From the NCBI RefSeq assembly GCF_001245615.1, contig NZ_CWKH01000003.1:1138572-1202571 (forward strand): a stretch of 64,000 nt of DNA, read 5' to 3'. Numbering within the stretch: the stretch's first letter is position 1; every line of letters begins with the position of its first letter. The stretch is from Mycolicibacterium neworleansense. GTDB lineage: Bacteria; Actinomycetota; Actinomycetes; Mycobacteriales; Mycobacteriaceae. A program made the position numbers and the translations under genes. Shown piece by piece: positions 49,017 through 57,680 of this stretch. Under the pieces are notes generated by a model. That model did not search any database. It was not told where the DNA came from and saw only the letters and a program-made list of their open reading frames with translations.

Positions 49017-49637
49017 TCAGGCTTCGCCGATGTTGCCCAGGTGGCTGCGCAGTTCCACGTGACCGTCGGACAGGTGGTAGGTGGCGCCGACGATGGCCTG
49101 TGTACCGGCGGCCAGACCGGCAGAAATCGCGGCCGACCGCATCTGCAGCTGGTTGACCGTCTCCTTGACGTGATAGGCCTCGAACTCGTCGACCCGGCTC
49201 AGACCGGCATGACGCCCCATCAGGATCGACGGGGTCACCCGCTCCACGATGTCGCGCACGTAGCCACCGGGCACCTGCCCCTCGTCGAGGGCGGTGATGG
49301 CGGCCTTGACCGCACCACAGCTGTCATGGCCAAGGACCACGATCAGCGGGACCTCCAGGATGGAGACCGCGTACTCGATGGAGCCGAGCACCGCGTTGTC
49401 GATGACGTGGCCGGCGGTACGCACCACGAACATGTCGCCCAGGCCCTGGTCGAACAGCAACTCCGCGGCCACGCGACTGTCACCGCAGCCGAACACCACG
49501 GCGGTGGGCTTCTGCCCCTGTGTCAGCTTCGCTCGACGGGCGATGTCCTGGCTGGGGTGCTGCGGTTCGCCTGCGACGAAGCGAGCGTTACCGTCCTTGA
49601 GTGCCTTCCATGCGGACACCGGATTCGAATTGGGCAT
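49017..49637 (-). CDS. canB: Beta-class carbonic anhydrase (CanB-like)
   Basis: This 206-residue enzyme has zinc ligands Cys51, His104 and Cys107 (CGDSR, GHDSC), as in Rv3588c. It interconverts CO2 and bicarbonate. The ATG at 49637 gives the family start; ATG 49646 is an alternative. The frame extends beyond into the divergent mutY gene region. Confidence 0.95.
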   Translation of the reverse strand: MPNSNPVSAWKALKDGNARFVAGEPQHPSQDIARRAKLTQGQKPTAVVFGCGDSRVAAELLFDQGLGDMFVVRTAGHVIDNAVLGSIEYAVSILEVPLIVVLGHDSCGAVKAAITALDEGQVPGGYVRDIVERVTPSILMGRHAGLSRVDEFEAYHVKETVNQLQMRSAAISAGLAAGTQAIVGATYHLSDGHVELRSHLGNIGEA

Positions 49638-49662
49638 ATCAGCCATTTTGCATGAGACGCCC

Positions 49663-50535
49663 ATGAGCATCGACCCGGGCGAATTAGTAGGTTGGTATGA
49701 ATCCGCCCAGCGTGACCTGCCGTGGCGCCGACCAGGCGTTTCCGCGTGGCAGATCCTGGTGAGCGAGTTCATGCTGCAGCAGACGCCGGTTGCGCGGGTC
49801 GAACCGATCTGGCTGGCCTGGATCGAACGGTGGCCCACGCCGTCGGCCACGGCCGCCGCCGGATCGGCCGAGGTGCTGCGCGCCTGGGGCAAGCTCGGTT
49901 ACCCGCGCCGGGCCAAACGCCTGCACGAGTGCGCGGTGGTGATCGCAGGCGAGTACGGCGACGAGGTGCCGACCGACGTCGACACGCTGCTGACCTTGCC
50001 CGGCATCGGCGCCTACACCGCACGCGCGGTGGCCTGTTTCGCATATTCGGCCAGCGTTCCGGTGGTCGACACGAATGTGCGCCGCGTGGTCACCCGGGTG
50101 CTGCGCGGCCAGGCCGACGCCCCCGCCCGGGCCCGCGACCTCGACGACGTGGCCGCACTGTTGCCGGCCGGCCCGACCGCGCCGACGTTCTCGGCCGCAC
50201 TGATGGAGCTCGGTGCGGTGGTGTGCACGGCTCGTGCGCCGCAGTGCGGCCGCTGCCCGTTGAGCCGGTGCCGTTGGCGCGCCGCGGGTTATCCCGCCGC
50301 GACCGTCACCAAACGGGTGCAGCGCTACGCCGGAACCGATCGCCAGGTGCGCGGCAAGCTGCTGGACGTCCTGCGCGGCAGCAGTAACCCGGTGACCCGC
50401 GCCCAACTGGACGTGGTTTGGCTGTCGGACACCGCCCAACGCGACCGGGCGCTGGATTCGCTACTGGTCGACGGGCTGGTGGAGCAGACCACGGATGGCC
50501 TGTTCGCCCTGGCGGGCGAGGGCGAAATTACATGA
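49663..50535 (+). CDS. mutY: A/G-specific adenine glycosylase MutY
   Basis: This 290-residue protein of the HhH-GPD superfamily has SEFMLQQT for the catalytic region, LPGIGAYTARAV for the helix-hairpin-helix and a [4Fe-4S] loop (C-x6-C-x2-C-x4-C) near residue 190. It removes A opposite 8-oxoG. The ATG at 49663 is used; the frame runs back over canB. The length is slightly below the M. tuberculosis protein (304). Confidence 0.95.
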   Translation: MSIDPGELVGWYESAQRDLPWRRPGVSAWQILVSEFMLQQTPVARVEPIWLAWIERWPTPSATAAAGSAEVLRAWGKLGYPRRAKRLHECAVVIAGEYGDEVPTDVDTLLTLPGIGAYTARAVACFAYSASVPVVDTNVRRVVTRVLRGQADAPARARDLDDVAALLPAGPTAPTFSAALMELGAVVCTARAPQCGRCPLSRCRWRAAGYPAATVTKRVQRYAGTDRQVRGKLLDVLRGSSNPVTRAQLDVVWLSDTAQRDRALDSLLVDGLVEQTTDGLFALAGEGEIT

Positions 50536-50596
50536 GGTCGGCATGAATCCCGGCCGCAGCACCCAATTTTGGAGTCGCTTCACATAGAACGGATCT

Positions 50597-50902
50597 ATGT
50601 CAAGCAAATTCTTCGCGACTTTTGCGTGTACAGCAATGGGTTTGGGACTGGGTCTGGGACTCGCGGCGCAGGCCAATGCCGCACCGGCCGGCGTCGGCTC
50701 GGCCGCCGACACCGTGCGCGACCTCCAGAGCCGCGGCTATCACGTGCAGGTCAACTCGAATGCCAATACGGCCCTTTCGAATTGCCGGGTGACCGGGGTG
50801 CACGGGTTGGCCGACACCAACATCGATGAGGACGGATACCGGATCGATCCGTCCCGGAACACCACGGTCTACGTCAACGTGTCCTGCCAGCCCGACGGCT
50901 GA
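50597..50902 (+). CDS. Small secreted protein of unknown function
   Basis: This 101-residue protein has an N-terminal signal peptide (FACTAMGLGLGLGLAAQANA, cleavage after ANA). The mature part has a DTVRDLQSRGYHVQVN motif seen in small mycobacterial exported proteins and two cysteines that could form a disulfide. The function is unknown. The ATG at 50597 lies 61 bases downstream of mutY. Confidence 0.75.
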   Translation: MSSKFFATFACTAMGLGLGLGLAAQANAAPAGVGSAADTVRDLQSRGYHVQVNSNANTALSNCRVTGVHGLADTNIDEDGYRIDPSRNTTVYVNVSCQPDG

Positions 50903-50906
50903 TCCG

Positions 50907-51878
50907 TCACGCCGTGACGGCTTCTTCGGCTGCGCCGCAGGCGAATTGGCGCCGGTAGTCCGACGGTGTCACTCCGATGACGCGGCGGAAGTGATGACGC
51001 AGCAGCGTCGCGGTACCGAACCCGGCCTGTCCGGCGATCCGGTCGATGTCCAGGTCGGACTCCTCGAGCAGCCTGCGCGCGTACAGCACCCGCTGATCGG
51101 TGATCCACTGCATGGGCGTGGTGCCGGTCTCTTCGACGAACCGGCGGGCGAAGGTGCGCGTGGACATCGCCGATCGCCTGGCCAGCGTCGTCACCGTGTG
51201 CGGCTTGTCGAGGTTGTCCATGATCCAATCCAGGTGCGGGGCAAAGCCTTCCGAACACCTGACCGGAATCGGCTGATCGATGAACTGGCGTTGCCCGCCG
51301 TCGCGTTGCGGTGGCACCACCATTCGCCGGGCGATCTTGTTGGTCACCTCGCTGCCGAGCTCACGGCGTACCAGGTGCAGGCACGCATCGATCCCGGCCG
51401 CCGTGCCCGCACTGGTGATCAGATTGCCGTCGTCGACGAACAGGACGTTGCGGTCCACGTGCGCGGTGGGATATTTCCGCGCCAGCTCGTCGGCGTGCAT
51501 CCAGTGCGTCGTACACGGCCTGCCGTCCAACAGGCCCGCCGCACCGGCCAGGAATGCCCCCGAGCACACGGTCAGGATGATCGAGCCCGCATCGGCGGCG
51601 GCCCGCACGGCCTCCAACGCCTCGGGCAGGTAGTCCGAGCCACCGATGGCGGGGATCGCCACCAGGTCCGCACCGTGGAGGGCATCGAGGCCGTGTTCGG
51701 GAGTCAGCGTCGCACCGACCGACGTCCGCACCGGCCTGCCCGGCTCGGGGCCGCACACCTTGAAGTCGAAGTTCGGCACCCCGTCCGCGGACCGGTCGAT
51801 CCCGAAAACCTCACAGATGACCCCGAACTCGAAAACTGCCAGACCATCGAGCACCAGTGTGGAGACGCTTCTCAGCAT
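50907..51878 (-). CDS. AraC-family regulator with DJ-1/PfpI-like domain (GlxA-type)
   Basis: This 323-residue protein has an N-terminal class I glutamine-amidotransferase-like domain (residues 1 to about 190, nucleophile-like CSGAF and a later THW segment) and a C-terminal AraC DNA-binding domain (RSAMSTRTFARRF and GFGTATLLRHHFRR). The N-terminal domain probably senses a small molecule. A dyad sequence sits just upstream. The target genes are unknown. Confidence 0.88.
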   Translation of the reverse strand: MLRSVSTLVLDGLAVFEFGVICEVFGIDRSADGVPNFDFKVCGPEPGRPVRTSVGATLTPEHGLDALHGADLVAIPAIGGSDYLPEALEAVRAAADAGSIILTVCSGAFLAGAAGLLDGRPCTTHWMHADELARKYPTAHVDRNVLFVDDGNLITSAGTAAGIDACLHLVRRELGSEVTNKIARRMVVPPQRDGGQRQFIDQPIPVRCSEGFAPHLDWIMDNLDKPHTVTTLARRSAMSTRTFARRFVEETGTTPMQWITDQRVLYARRLLEESDLDIDRIAGQAGFGTATLLRHHFRRVIGVTPSDYRRQFACGAAEEAVTA

Positions 51879-51913
51879 GGCAGCATTTTATCGCAAGGTG
51901 TCAGCGCTGCCAC

Positions 51914-51937
51914 TGTTGGCGGGATATCTTCCCAACA
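51914..51937. promoter_or_regulatory. Candidate operator dyad upstream of the AraC-type regulator
   Basis: TGTTGG and CCAACA flank a central GATATC with 3-base spacers, forming a 24-base interrupted palindrome 36 bases upstream of the regulator start and 13 bases upstream of a small membrane-protein gene. It is the obvious candidate for autoregulation. Confidence 0.5.
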
Positions 51938-51949
51938 ACAATTACTGCC

Positions 51950-52180
51950 ATGACTGTTGCACTCGCTCTGATCATCCTGATCTCACCATTCGCGGTCGCC
52001 GCGGCAGTGGCCTGGGCGGCGCAGCGCAGCAATATCCTGCGGTTCCGCCTCGATCTGTTCGACTCCGGCCAGCCCGACTACGAGAGCTACCGCGCGAGCC
52101 ACGATCTGGACGCGATACGCACCCGCTTCGAGCACCAGCCGTCGTGGCCGAGCGCCGGCGCCCTAGGCGAACGCCGTTAG
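51950..52180 (+). CDS. Small membrane protein of unknown function
   Basis: This 76-residue protein has one N-terminal membrane helix (VALALIILISPFAVAAAVAW) and a charged tail (RFRLDLFDSGQPDYESYRAS). No family recognised. The ATG at 51950 is preferred over a longer frame from 51857. It overlaps the convergent hydrolase by 18 bases. It is divergent from the AraC-type regulator, so may be its target. Confidence 0.55.
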   Translation: MTVALALIILISPFAVAAAVAWAAQRSNILRFRLDLFDSGQPDYESYRASHDLDAIRTRFEHQPSWPSAGALGERR

Positions 52181-52924
52181 AAACCCGGTGACCGCCTCGC
52201 GGTAGACCTCGGGCGTGTCGTCATGGATCAGATGACCCGCACCCGGAACGTGCAGATACCTTGTGTCCTGCCCGATCTCGGCCATCCGGCGCATCTGCCC
52301 GGGCGGCGCCACCGAGTTGCCCGCCTCCATCAGCAGGGTCGGCACCGGCACGTCGCGCCACTGTTGCCAGTAGTCCCGTGTCCCCCATTGGGCCGCGATG
52401 TCCAGCCACCACTGCGGGTATCCGTGCAGCCGCCAGCCGGTGGCGGTCCGGTCGAACGCCTCCAGGAAGTAGCGACCGGCGACAGGCCCGAACTCGTCGT
52501 AAACCTCTTGCTCCGAACCGAATTCGACCGGGAGGGCATGCACCCACGGCTCCCAGGGCCCGGTGGTGCGGCCCCTAAAATCAGGGGCCATGTCCTCGAC
52601 CACCACCGCTTTGACCAGTTCCGGGCGAGCCGCGGCCAGACACCAGGAATGCAACGCACCCATCGAGTGCCCCACCAACATCACCGGCCGCCCGAGCCCG
52701 GCCACGGCGTCGCCGAGATCTTCGACGAAACGCTCGGTGCTGATCGGATACGGATCGACCACATCGCGCCCGCGGTGCCACGGCGCGTCATAGGTGTAGA
52801 CCTCGCCCAGCCCGCTCAACCACGGCGATTGGCGTGACCACGTGCTACCGCGTCCCATCAGCCCGTGCACCAGGACGATGGGCTCGCCGTGCCCCCCTCG
52901 AAGGGTGAGCAGATCTGTGACCAT
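52163..52924 (-). CDS. Alpha/beta hydrolase (Rv3591c-like)
   Basis: This 253-residue protein has an oxyanion region (VLVHGLMGRG), nucleophile elbow GHSMGA and a C-terminal catalytic His in GAGHLIHDD. The substrate is unknown; the gene is at the position of Rv3591c. ATG 52924 is chosen; the frame extends on but overlaps the divergent mhuD gene. It is probably a housekeeping esterase-type protein. Confidence 0.87.
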   Translation of the reverse strand: MVTDLLTLRGGHGEPIVLVHGLMGRGSTWSRQSPWLSGLGEVYTYDAPWHRGRDVVDPYPISTERFVEDLGDAVAGLGRPVMLVGHSMGALHSWCLAAARPELVKAVVVEDMAPDFRGRTTGPWEPWVHALPVEFGSEQEVYDEFGPVAGRYFLEAFDRTATGWRLHGYPQWWLDIAAQWGTRDYWQQWRDVPVPTLLMEAGNSVAPPGQMRRMAEIGQDTRYLHVPGAGHLIHDDTPEVYREAVTGFLTAFA

Positions 52925-52963
52925 CCCGTTATCTTGCCGGGCAGCCACGGTAACCTGAACACC

Positions 52964-53281
52964 ATGCCCGTCGTGAAGATCAACGCCATCGAGGTCCCGC
53001 CCAACGCCGGCCCGGAACTGGAGAAGCGGTTCGCGCACCGTGCACATGCCGTCGACAATCAGCCCGGTTTCCTCGGCTTCCAGTTGCTGCGCCCGGTCAA
53101 GGGTGAAGACCGCTACTTCGTGGTGACGCAGTGGGAAACCGAAGAGGCCTTCCAGGCCTGGGCTTCGGGTCCCGCAGTCGAGGCACACAAGGGTCAGCAG
53201 GCAAAGCCTGTGGCCACCGGCGCGTCGCTGCTGGAGTTCGAGGTTGTGTTGGACGTTGCAGGGCCCGCTGCCCAGGCGTAG
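52964..53281 (+). CDS. mhuD: Haem-degrading monooxygenase MhuD
   Basis: This 105-residue antibiotic-biosynthesis-monooxygenase-like (ABM) fold protein has the catalytic residues Asn7, Trp66 and His75 at the expected positions. It converts haem to mycobilins and releases iron. Ortholog of Rv3592. The ATG at 52964 gives the normal length. The following lpqF frame overlaps its end by 26 bases. Confidence 0.95.
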   Translation: MPVVKINAIEVPPNAGPELEKRFAHRAHAVDNQPGFLGFQLLRPVKGEDRYFVVTQWETEEAFQAWASGPAVEAHKGQQAKPVATGASLLEFEVVLDVAGPAAQA

Positions 53282-54623
53282 CCGCGGCCGGACGCTGCAC
53301 CGCACGATCGGCCTGACGGCCATCGCAGCGGTCGCCGCGGCCCTGGCCTGTGGCTGTTCGCCCAAAGTCGCGCCCGCGGCCGAAGTGTCCTACGGCGCCC
53401 ATATCGACACCATCACCCCGCCGGGTCTGCGGGCCAAGCAGACCATGGACATGCTCAACTCCGACTGGCCGATCGGCCCGATCGGTGTGCGCACCCTGGC
53501 CACACCCGAGAAGGTCGACCTGGTCGGCACCAAGATGGACTCCATCTGGTGGGACCGCCCGTTCACACTCACCTCGGTGGACATCGGGGCCGCGCAGGCG
53601 ACCCTCCATGTGCTGACGTCCTACAACGTCGCCCAGGACATCGAACTGAGGACCAACGATGTCGGCCTGGTCGACCGCTTCGACGTCACGCTGGTGCCGC
53701 CGAGGATCGAGAAATGGTCGGACATCGACACCGAGCTGACCAAGTCGGGCGCCCGCTACTCCTACCGGGTGTCCAAGGTGAACAACGGCAAGTGCGAGCA
53801 GGTCGCGGGCACCAACACCGAGATGTCGCTGCCGCTGGCTTCGATCTTCAAACTGTATGTGCTGCTTGCAGTTTCGGATTCCGTCAAGGCGGGCACACTG
53901 AGTTGGAACGACCACCTCACGATCACCAAGGAAGGCAAGAAGCTCGGCTCCGCCGGGCTCGACAAACTTCCGCCCGGCGCTCAGATCACCGTTCGGACCG
54001 CCGCCCAGCAGATGATCTCGGCCAGCGACAACATGGCCACCGATCTGCTGATCGAGCGGATGGGTCCGGCCGCGGTGGAACGTGCGCTGGTGACCGCGGG
54101 CCATCACGATCCGGCCAGCATGACCCCGTTCCCGACCATGCACGAGGTGTTCTCGGTCGGCTGGGGCCAGCCCAACCTGCGTGACCAGTGGCGCAACGCC
54201 TCCCCCGCCGACCGGGTGGCACTGCTGCAGCAGACCAATGCCCGCCCCTACGACCCGGATCCGAACCGCACCCACACCCCGGCCTCCAACGACGGCCTGG
54301 AGTGGTTCGCCAGCGCCGCCGACATCTGCCGAGTGCATGCGGCCCTGCAGGCCTCCGCCGTCGGGCCGGCCGCGCCGGTGAAGGACATCCTGTCGGCGCT
54401 ACCGGGCATCGACCCGGATCCGGCGAAGTGGCGCTACATCGGCGCCAAAGGCGGCAACCTGCCCGGCGACCTGACCTTCAGCTGGTACGCGGTGGACTAC
54501 ACCGGGCAGCCGTGGGTGTTCAGTTTCCAGCTGAACTGGCCGAAGTTCCGTAGCCCTACGGCGGCGGGATGGCTGCTGTCGATCGCCAAGCGAGCGTTCG
54601 CGATGGTACCGGTGGGGCACTAG
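53256..54623 (+). CDS. lpqF: Lipoprotein LpqF, class A beta-lactamase fold
   Basis: This roughly 455-residue lipoprotein has a lipobox (ALACGC, about residues 29-34). A conserved N-terminal domain comes first. The C-terminal half holds a serine-beta-lactamase/DD-peptidase pattern: SIFK (Ser-x-x-Lys), SDN, and a KGG in place of KTG. The likely role is in peptidoglycan or ester hydrolysis; M. tuberculosis Rv3593 is the ortholog. The start is uncertain: TTG 53256 gives a normal signal, TTG 53244 is possible. It overlaps mhuD slightly, suggesting coupling. Confidence 0.85.
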   Translation: MQGPLPRRSRGRTLHRTIGLTAIAAVAAALACGCSPKVAPAAEVSYGAHIDTITPPGLRAKQTMDMLNSDWPIGPIGVRTLATPEKVDLVGTKMDSIWWDRPFTLTSVDIGAAQATLHVLTSYNVAQDIELRTNDVGLVDRFDVTLVPPRIEKWSDIDTELTKSGARYSYRVSKVNNGKCEQVAGTNTEMSLPLASIFKLYVLLAVSDSVKAGTLSWNDHLTITKEGKKLGSAGLDKLPPGAQITVRTAAQQMISASDNMATDLLIERMGPAAVERALVTAGHHDPASMTPFPTMHEVFSVGWGQPNLRDQWRNASPADRVALLQQTNARPYDPDPNRTHTPASNDGLEWFASAADICRVHAALQASAVGPAAPVKDILSALPGIDPDPAKWRYIGAKGGNLPGDLTFSWYAVDYTGQPWVFSFQLNWPKFRSPTAAGWLLSIAKRAFAMVPVGH

Positions 54624-55165
54624 CTCCGCAGGGTCCAGGCATGGCCGCGGAAATGCATCACGGTGCGGCTCAGCGGCGCAATATCGATGCGCCAGAACGA
54701 CTTCGCCGGTGCATCCAGCACAGCCAGGATGGCCGCCCGGACCACCGCCGGGTGGGTCACCGCGACCAGCCGCCCTCGCTGGCGGGAAAGGCTGTCCAGC
54801 CAACCCTGCACCCGGTTGACGAGATCGACGACGGATTCGCCGCCGTGCGGTGCCCGCGCCGGATCGGTCAGCCAGACCGCCAGGTCCGCGGGCTGCACCC
54901 CGCCCAGCACACCGCCACGCCAGCTCCCGAAGTCCAGATCGGCCAGTCGGGGTTCGACGTTCGCCGAGACGCCCAGAAGCTCCGCGGTCTGGCGGGCACG
55001 CTTCTCCGGCCCGCAGTACGCGGCATCGATGACGCCCAGTTCGACGGCGGCATCAGCTTGGCGATGACCCAACGCATTCAGCGGCTCATCGGTGGGAAAT
55101 CGTCCGGCCGCCGTGGCATCGGTCATGGCATGTGACACCAACGTCAGCCGGACGACCTCACTCAC
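54620..55165 (-). CDS. Histidine-phosphatase-fold protein with altered RHG motif, in cobalt/B12 operon
   Basis: This 181-residue protein has the family shape: a short N-terminal strand, THPAVVRA with the second His, and PHGGESV. The usual RHG tripeptide reads SHA here (TLVSHAMTD): the catalytic His is kept, the Arg is missing. The GTG start overlaps cbtA (GTGA), and the operon is behind a cobalamin riboswitch. A role similar to alpha-ribazole phosphatase (CobC) is a guess; loss of the Arg may mean a different activity. Confidence 0.75.
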   Translation of the reverse strand: MSEVVRLTLVSHAMTDATAAGRFPTDEPLNALGHRQADAAVELGVIDAAYCGPEKRARQTAELLGVSANVEPRLADLDFGSWRGGVLGGVQPADLAVWLTDPARAPHGGESVVDLVNRVQGWLDSLSRQRGRLVAVTHPAVVRAAILAVLDAPAKSFWRIDIAPLSRTVMHFRGHAWTLRS

Positions 55166-55929
55166 GCGGCCAGTTGCTCCCGTTTGCCCTCGAGCACCTT
55201 GGCGGCCAGCGCCCCGAACACCAGCCCGAGCGTCACCCAGATCACCACCTGGGTGCCCAGCGAATACAACCGGAACTCGTAGAGGTCGTCGGCCGGGAAC
55301 GCCGACGGGGTCTCATGGATGCCCGGCAGGATCAGGAACACCACAGCCATCGACACCACGTAGTCCGCGGCGCCGATCAAGCCGGCATTCCACGCCCCCA
55401 GCTTCGGCATGAGCCGGCGGGCCAGCAGGACCGAACCGACGAACAACGCCGCCGAGAGTACGACCAGCAGCAGGTACAGCAGGGTGCGCTGCTGGATGGT
55501 CTCCTCAAGGCTGACCGCCGGAGGATTGGGCGGGTACTTGAGCGCCGGGACGATCCACAGCGAGACCAGCATGCCGCCGGCTGTCAGCGCCGCCAACGCC
55601 CGCGCGGACACGTTCGCCCGGCCGTACACCGCGCAGAACACGACGGCCAGCAGGGCGCCCATCGCCACGCTGAAGATCAGGACGCCGAAACCCATGCCGA
55701 TGTTGGACTGCACGCCGCGGGTGAACACCTCGGCACTTTCGCCGCCGCCGTGGGAATGCCCGCCGGCACCATGTGAATGCTCTGCCGCCTCATGTGCCGC
55801 ACCGACGCCGCTCTCGAAATCGATCGCTCGACCGATGATCGGCTCGATCAGGAGCTTCGCCCAGATGAAGGCGAACACGCCAGCCAGGGCGCCGGCCAGA
55901 ATGCCGCGCCCGATGATCTGTTTTTCCAT
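55162..55929 (-). CDS. cbtA: Cobalt transporter subunit CbtA
   Basis: This 255-residue membrane protein with about 6 hydrophobic segments and a His-rich loop (EHSHGAGGHSHGGG) is typical of CbtA. With CbtB it is the B12-repressed cobalt uptake system predicted in many bacteria. The ATG at 55929 is 24 bases after the cbtB stop, and its 3' end overlaps the next gene. Part of a riboswitch-controlled three-gene operon. Confidence 0.9.
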   Translation of the reverse strand: MEKQIIGRGILAGALAGVFAFIWAKLLIEPIIGRAIDFESGVGAAHEAAEHSHGAGGHSHGGGESAEVFTRGVQSNIGMGFGVLIFSVAMGALLAVVFCAVYGRANVSARALAALTAGGMLVSLWIVPALKYPPNPPAVSLEETIQQRTLLYLLLVVLSAALFVGSVLLARRLMPKLGAWNAGLIGAADYVVSMAVVFLILPGIHETPSAFPADDLYEFRLYSLGTQVVIWVTLGLVFGALAAKVLEGKREQLAA

Positions 55930-55953
55930 TGACTCGGTTGTCTCGACCGCGGG

Positions 55954-56169
55954 TCAGTGGCAGGGGAACCCGAGCAGGTGCCGCGCGTCATGCACGAACT
56001 CGTGCACGTAGGTGTTGTTGCCCAGAACGGACGTTGCGCCTTGGTCCATCCCGACGAAGTACAGGGCCAGCAGCGCCACGAAGGCAGTGAGGGTCAGCCA
56101 GAGCACCGCCTTGGTCGCCGACAGGTCGATCGGCCGGGCCTGGCCCTTGCGCGCGTCAGTGGAAGTCAT
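55954..56169 (-). CDS. cbtB: Cobalt transporter subunit CbtB
   Basis: This 71-residue protein has one membrane helix (VLWLTLTAFVALLALYFV) and a C-terminal metal-binding tail (HEFVHDARHLLGFPCH), the CbtB hallmark. It is first in cbtB-cbtA-phosphatase, immediately downstream of a cobalamin riboswitch. The ATG at 56169 follows a GGAAAGGA ribosome site. Confidence 0.92.
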   Translation of the reverse strand: MTSTDARKGQARPIDLSATKAVLWLTLTAFVALLALYFVGMDQGATSVLGNNTYVHEFVHDARHLLGFPCH

Positions 56170-56184
56170 CGAGAGGTCCTTTCC

Positions 56185-56300
56185 GGGAATTCGCGTCCCA
56201 GTCCGTGTCGTGACAGGTAAGGGTCTGACTGTTAACAGTGGCGCGGCCGTTCTGGAGTCTCACCAGATTCCTTTTGCCTGTCGATTACAGCAGCATCCTA
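56185..56300 (-). promoter_or_regulatory. Cobalamin riboswitch upstream of cbtBA
   Basis: On the minus strand the leader contains GAATCTGGTGAGACTCCAG, GCGCCACTGT and a B12-box-like AGTCAGACCC with CCTGTC. A 6-base closing stem pairs GACAGG (56277-56282) with CCTGTC (56212-56217). The layout matches cobalamin riboswitches in front of cobalt uptake genes. Confidence 0.88.
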
Positions 56301-56337
56301 ACCACAGCGCAGGAAATCACCCCATCGCGCATTCGAA

Positions 56338-56369
56338 AAACGCCCCCGCCGGAAATGGCGGGGGCGTTT
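56338..56369 (-). terminator. Intrinsic terminator after clpC1
   Basis: A perfect 13-base stem (AAACGCCCCCGCC at 56338-56350 and its complement at 56357-56369) surrounds a 6-base loop. On the minus strand it is followed by a T-run, 12 bases past the clpC1 stop. Confidence 0.9.
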
Positions 56370-56380
56370 CTCGGATGAAC

Positions 56381-57362
56381 TTATTCCGCGGTGGCTGCGG
56401 CCTTGGCCAGATCCGGACCGTCGGAGCCGGCCGCCTTGGGCGCACCGGAGAACGTGAACTTCGCGTCCTCGCCGGCGCCTTCGCCGTCCCAGCCCTCGAC
56501 ATCGACCGTCACCAGCTGACCGGGGCCGAGCTCTTCGAAGAGGATCTTCTCCGACAGCTGGTCCTCGATCTCGCGCTGGATGGTGCGCCGCAGCGGGCGG
56601 GCACCCAGCACCGGATCGAAGCCACGCTTGGCCAGCAGGGCCTTGGCCTTGTCGGTCAGCTCCATGGCCATGTCCTTGGCCTTGAGCTGGTTGCCGACCC
56701 GGCCGATCATCAGGTCGACCATCTGGATGATCTCGTCCTGCGTCAGCTGGTGGAACACGATGATGTCATCGATGCGGTTGAGGAACTCAGGCCGGAAGTG
56801 CTTCTTGAGCTCGTCGTTGACCTTCTGCTTCATCCGCTCGTAGTTGTTCTCGCCACCACCCTGGCTGAAGCCCAGTCCGACAGCCTTGCTGATGTCGGAA
56901 GTGCCCAGGTTGGAGGTGAAGATCAACACCGTGTTCTTGAAGTCGACCGTGCGGCCCTGACCGTCGGTGAGACGGCCGTCCTCCAGGACCTGCAACAGGC
57001 TGTTGTAGATCTCCTGGTGGGCCTTCTCGATCTCGTCGAACAGCACGACGGAGAACGGCTTGCGGCGCACCTTCTCGGTGAGCTGGCCGCCCTCTTCGTA
57101 GCCGACGTATCCCGGAGGGGCACCGAACAGCCGCGACGCGGTGAAGCGGTCGTGGAACTCACCCATGTCGATCTGGATGAGCGCGTCGTCGTCACCGAAC
57201 AGGAAGTTGGCCAGCGCCTTGGACAACTCGGTCTTACCGACACCGGACGGGCCGGCGAAGATGAACGAGCCCGACGGACGCTTCGGGTCCTTCAGACCGG
57301 CGCGGGTGCGGCGGATCGCCTTGGAGACGGCCTTGACGGCATCCTCCTGGCCGATGATCCGC
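56381..57362 (-). pseudogene. clpC1: clpC1, 5'-truncated: only about 326 C-terminal residues remain
   Basis: The frame encodes the second AAA+ domain (D2) of ClpC1 from RIIGQEDAVKAVSKAIRR onward, with Walker A GPSGVGKT, Walker B VVLFDEIEKA, sensor FTSNLGTSD and C-terminal RTIQREIEDQL. ClpC1 is normally about 848 residues and essential in mycobacteria; its N-terminal and D1 domains and the spacer are absent. The first residues of the open frame before Arg-Ile-Ile are lsr2-derived sequence in another frame. The D2 part itself is intact to its terminator. Deletion or misassembly is the likely cause. Confidence 0.85.
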
Positions 57363-57549
57363 GCCGGCGCCCGCCGACCCGGCGTCCGGCCTCGACCCAC
57401 TGCTTCAGATCGTTACGGAGCTTGGTGGCATTCTTGGAGGAAAGGTCGATCTCATAGGTGACGCCGTCGAGGCCGAATTCAACGGTCTCATCAGCGGTTG
57501 CTTCACCGTCGAAATCGTCGACCAACGTGACGGTCACTTTCTTCGCCAT
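57292..57549 (-). pseudogene. lsr2: lsr2, 3'-truncated: DNA-binding domain replaced by a frameshifted tail
   Basis: The reading frame starts as a normal Lsr2 (MAKKVTVTLVDDFDG, ETVEFGLDGVTYEIDL, WVEAGRRVGGRRRG) for about 64 residues, the dimerisation domain. It then runs about 21 codons in a frame of clpC1-derived sequence and stops. The C-terminal DNA-binding domain with its RGR motif is missing; normal Lsr2 is about 112 residues. The protein could dimerise but should not bind AT-rich DNA. The normal order clpC1 then lsr2 is conserved in mycobacteria, so the join occurs between correct neighbours. Confidence 0.85.
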
Positions 57550-57680
57550 TACCCCGCACCGAACCCTTCTGCTTACGCATTGGTGACTACCGCTGAGTAT
57601 CCATGCACCCGCGCCCTAATGTGCCACAAAACGCGCACATTTCCAACAAGACGTGGATCAGACTGTTCGGTTGCTCTGGC

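Noticed and set aside
53097..54338. 413-codon minus-strand frame over lpqF
   Set aside because: Shadow of lpqF, whose lipobox and SxxK/SDN motifs are clear on the plus strand.
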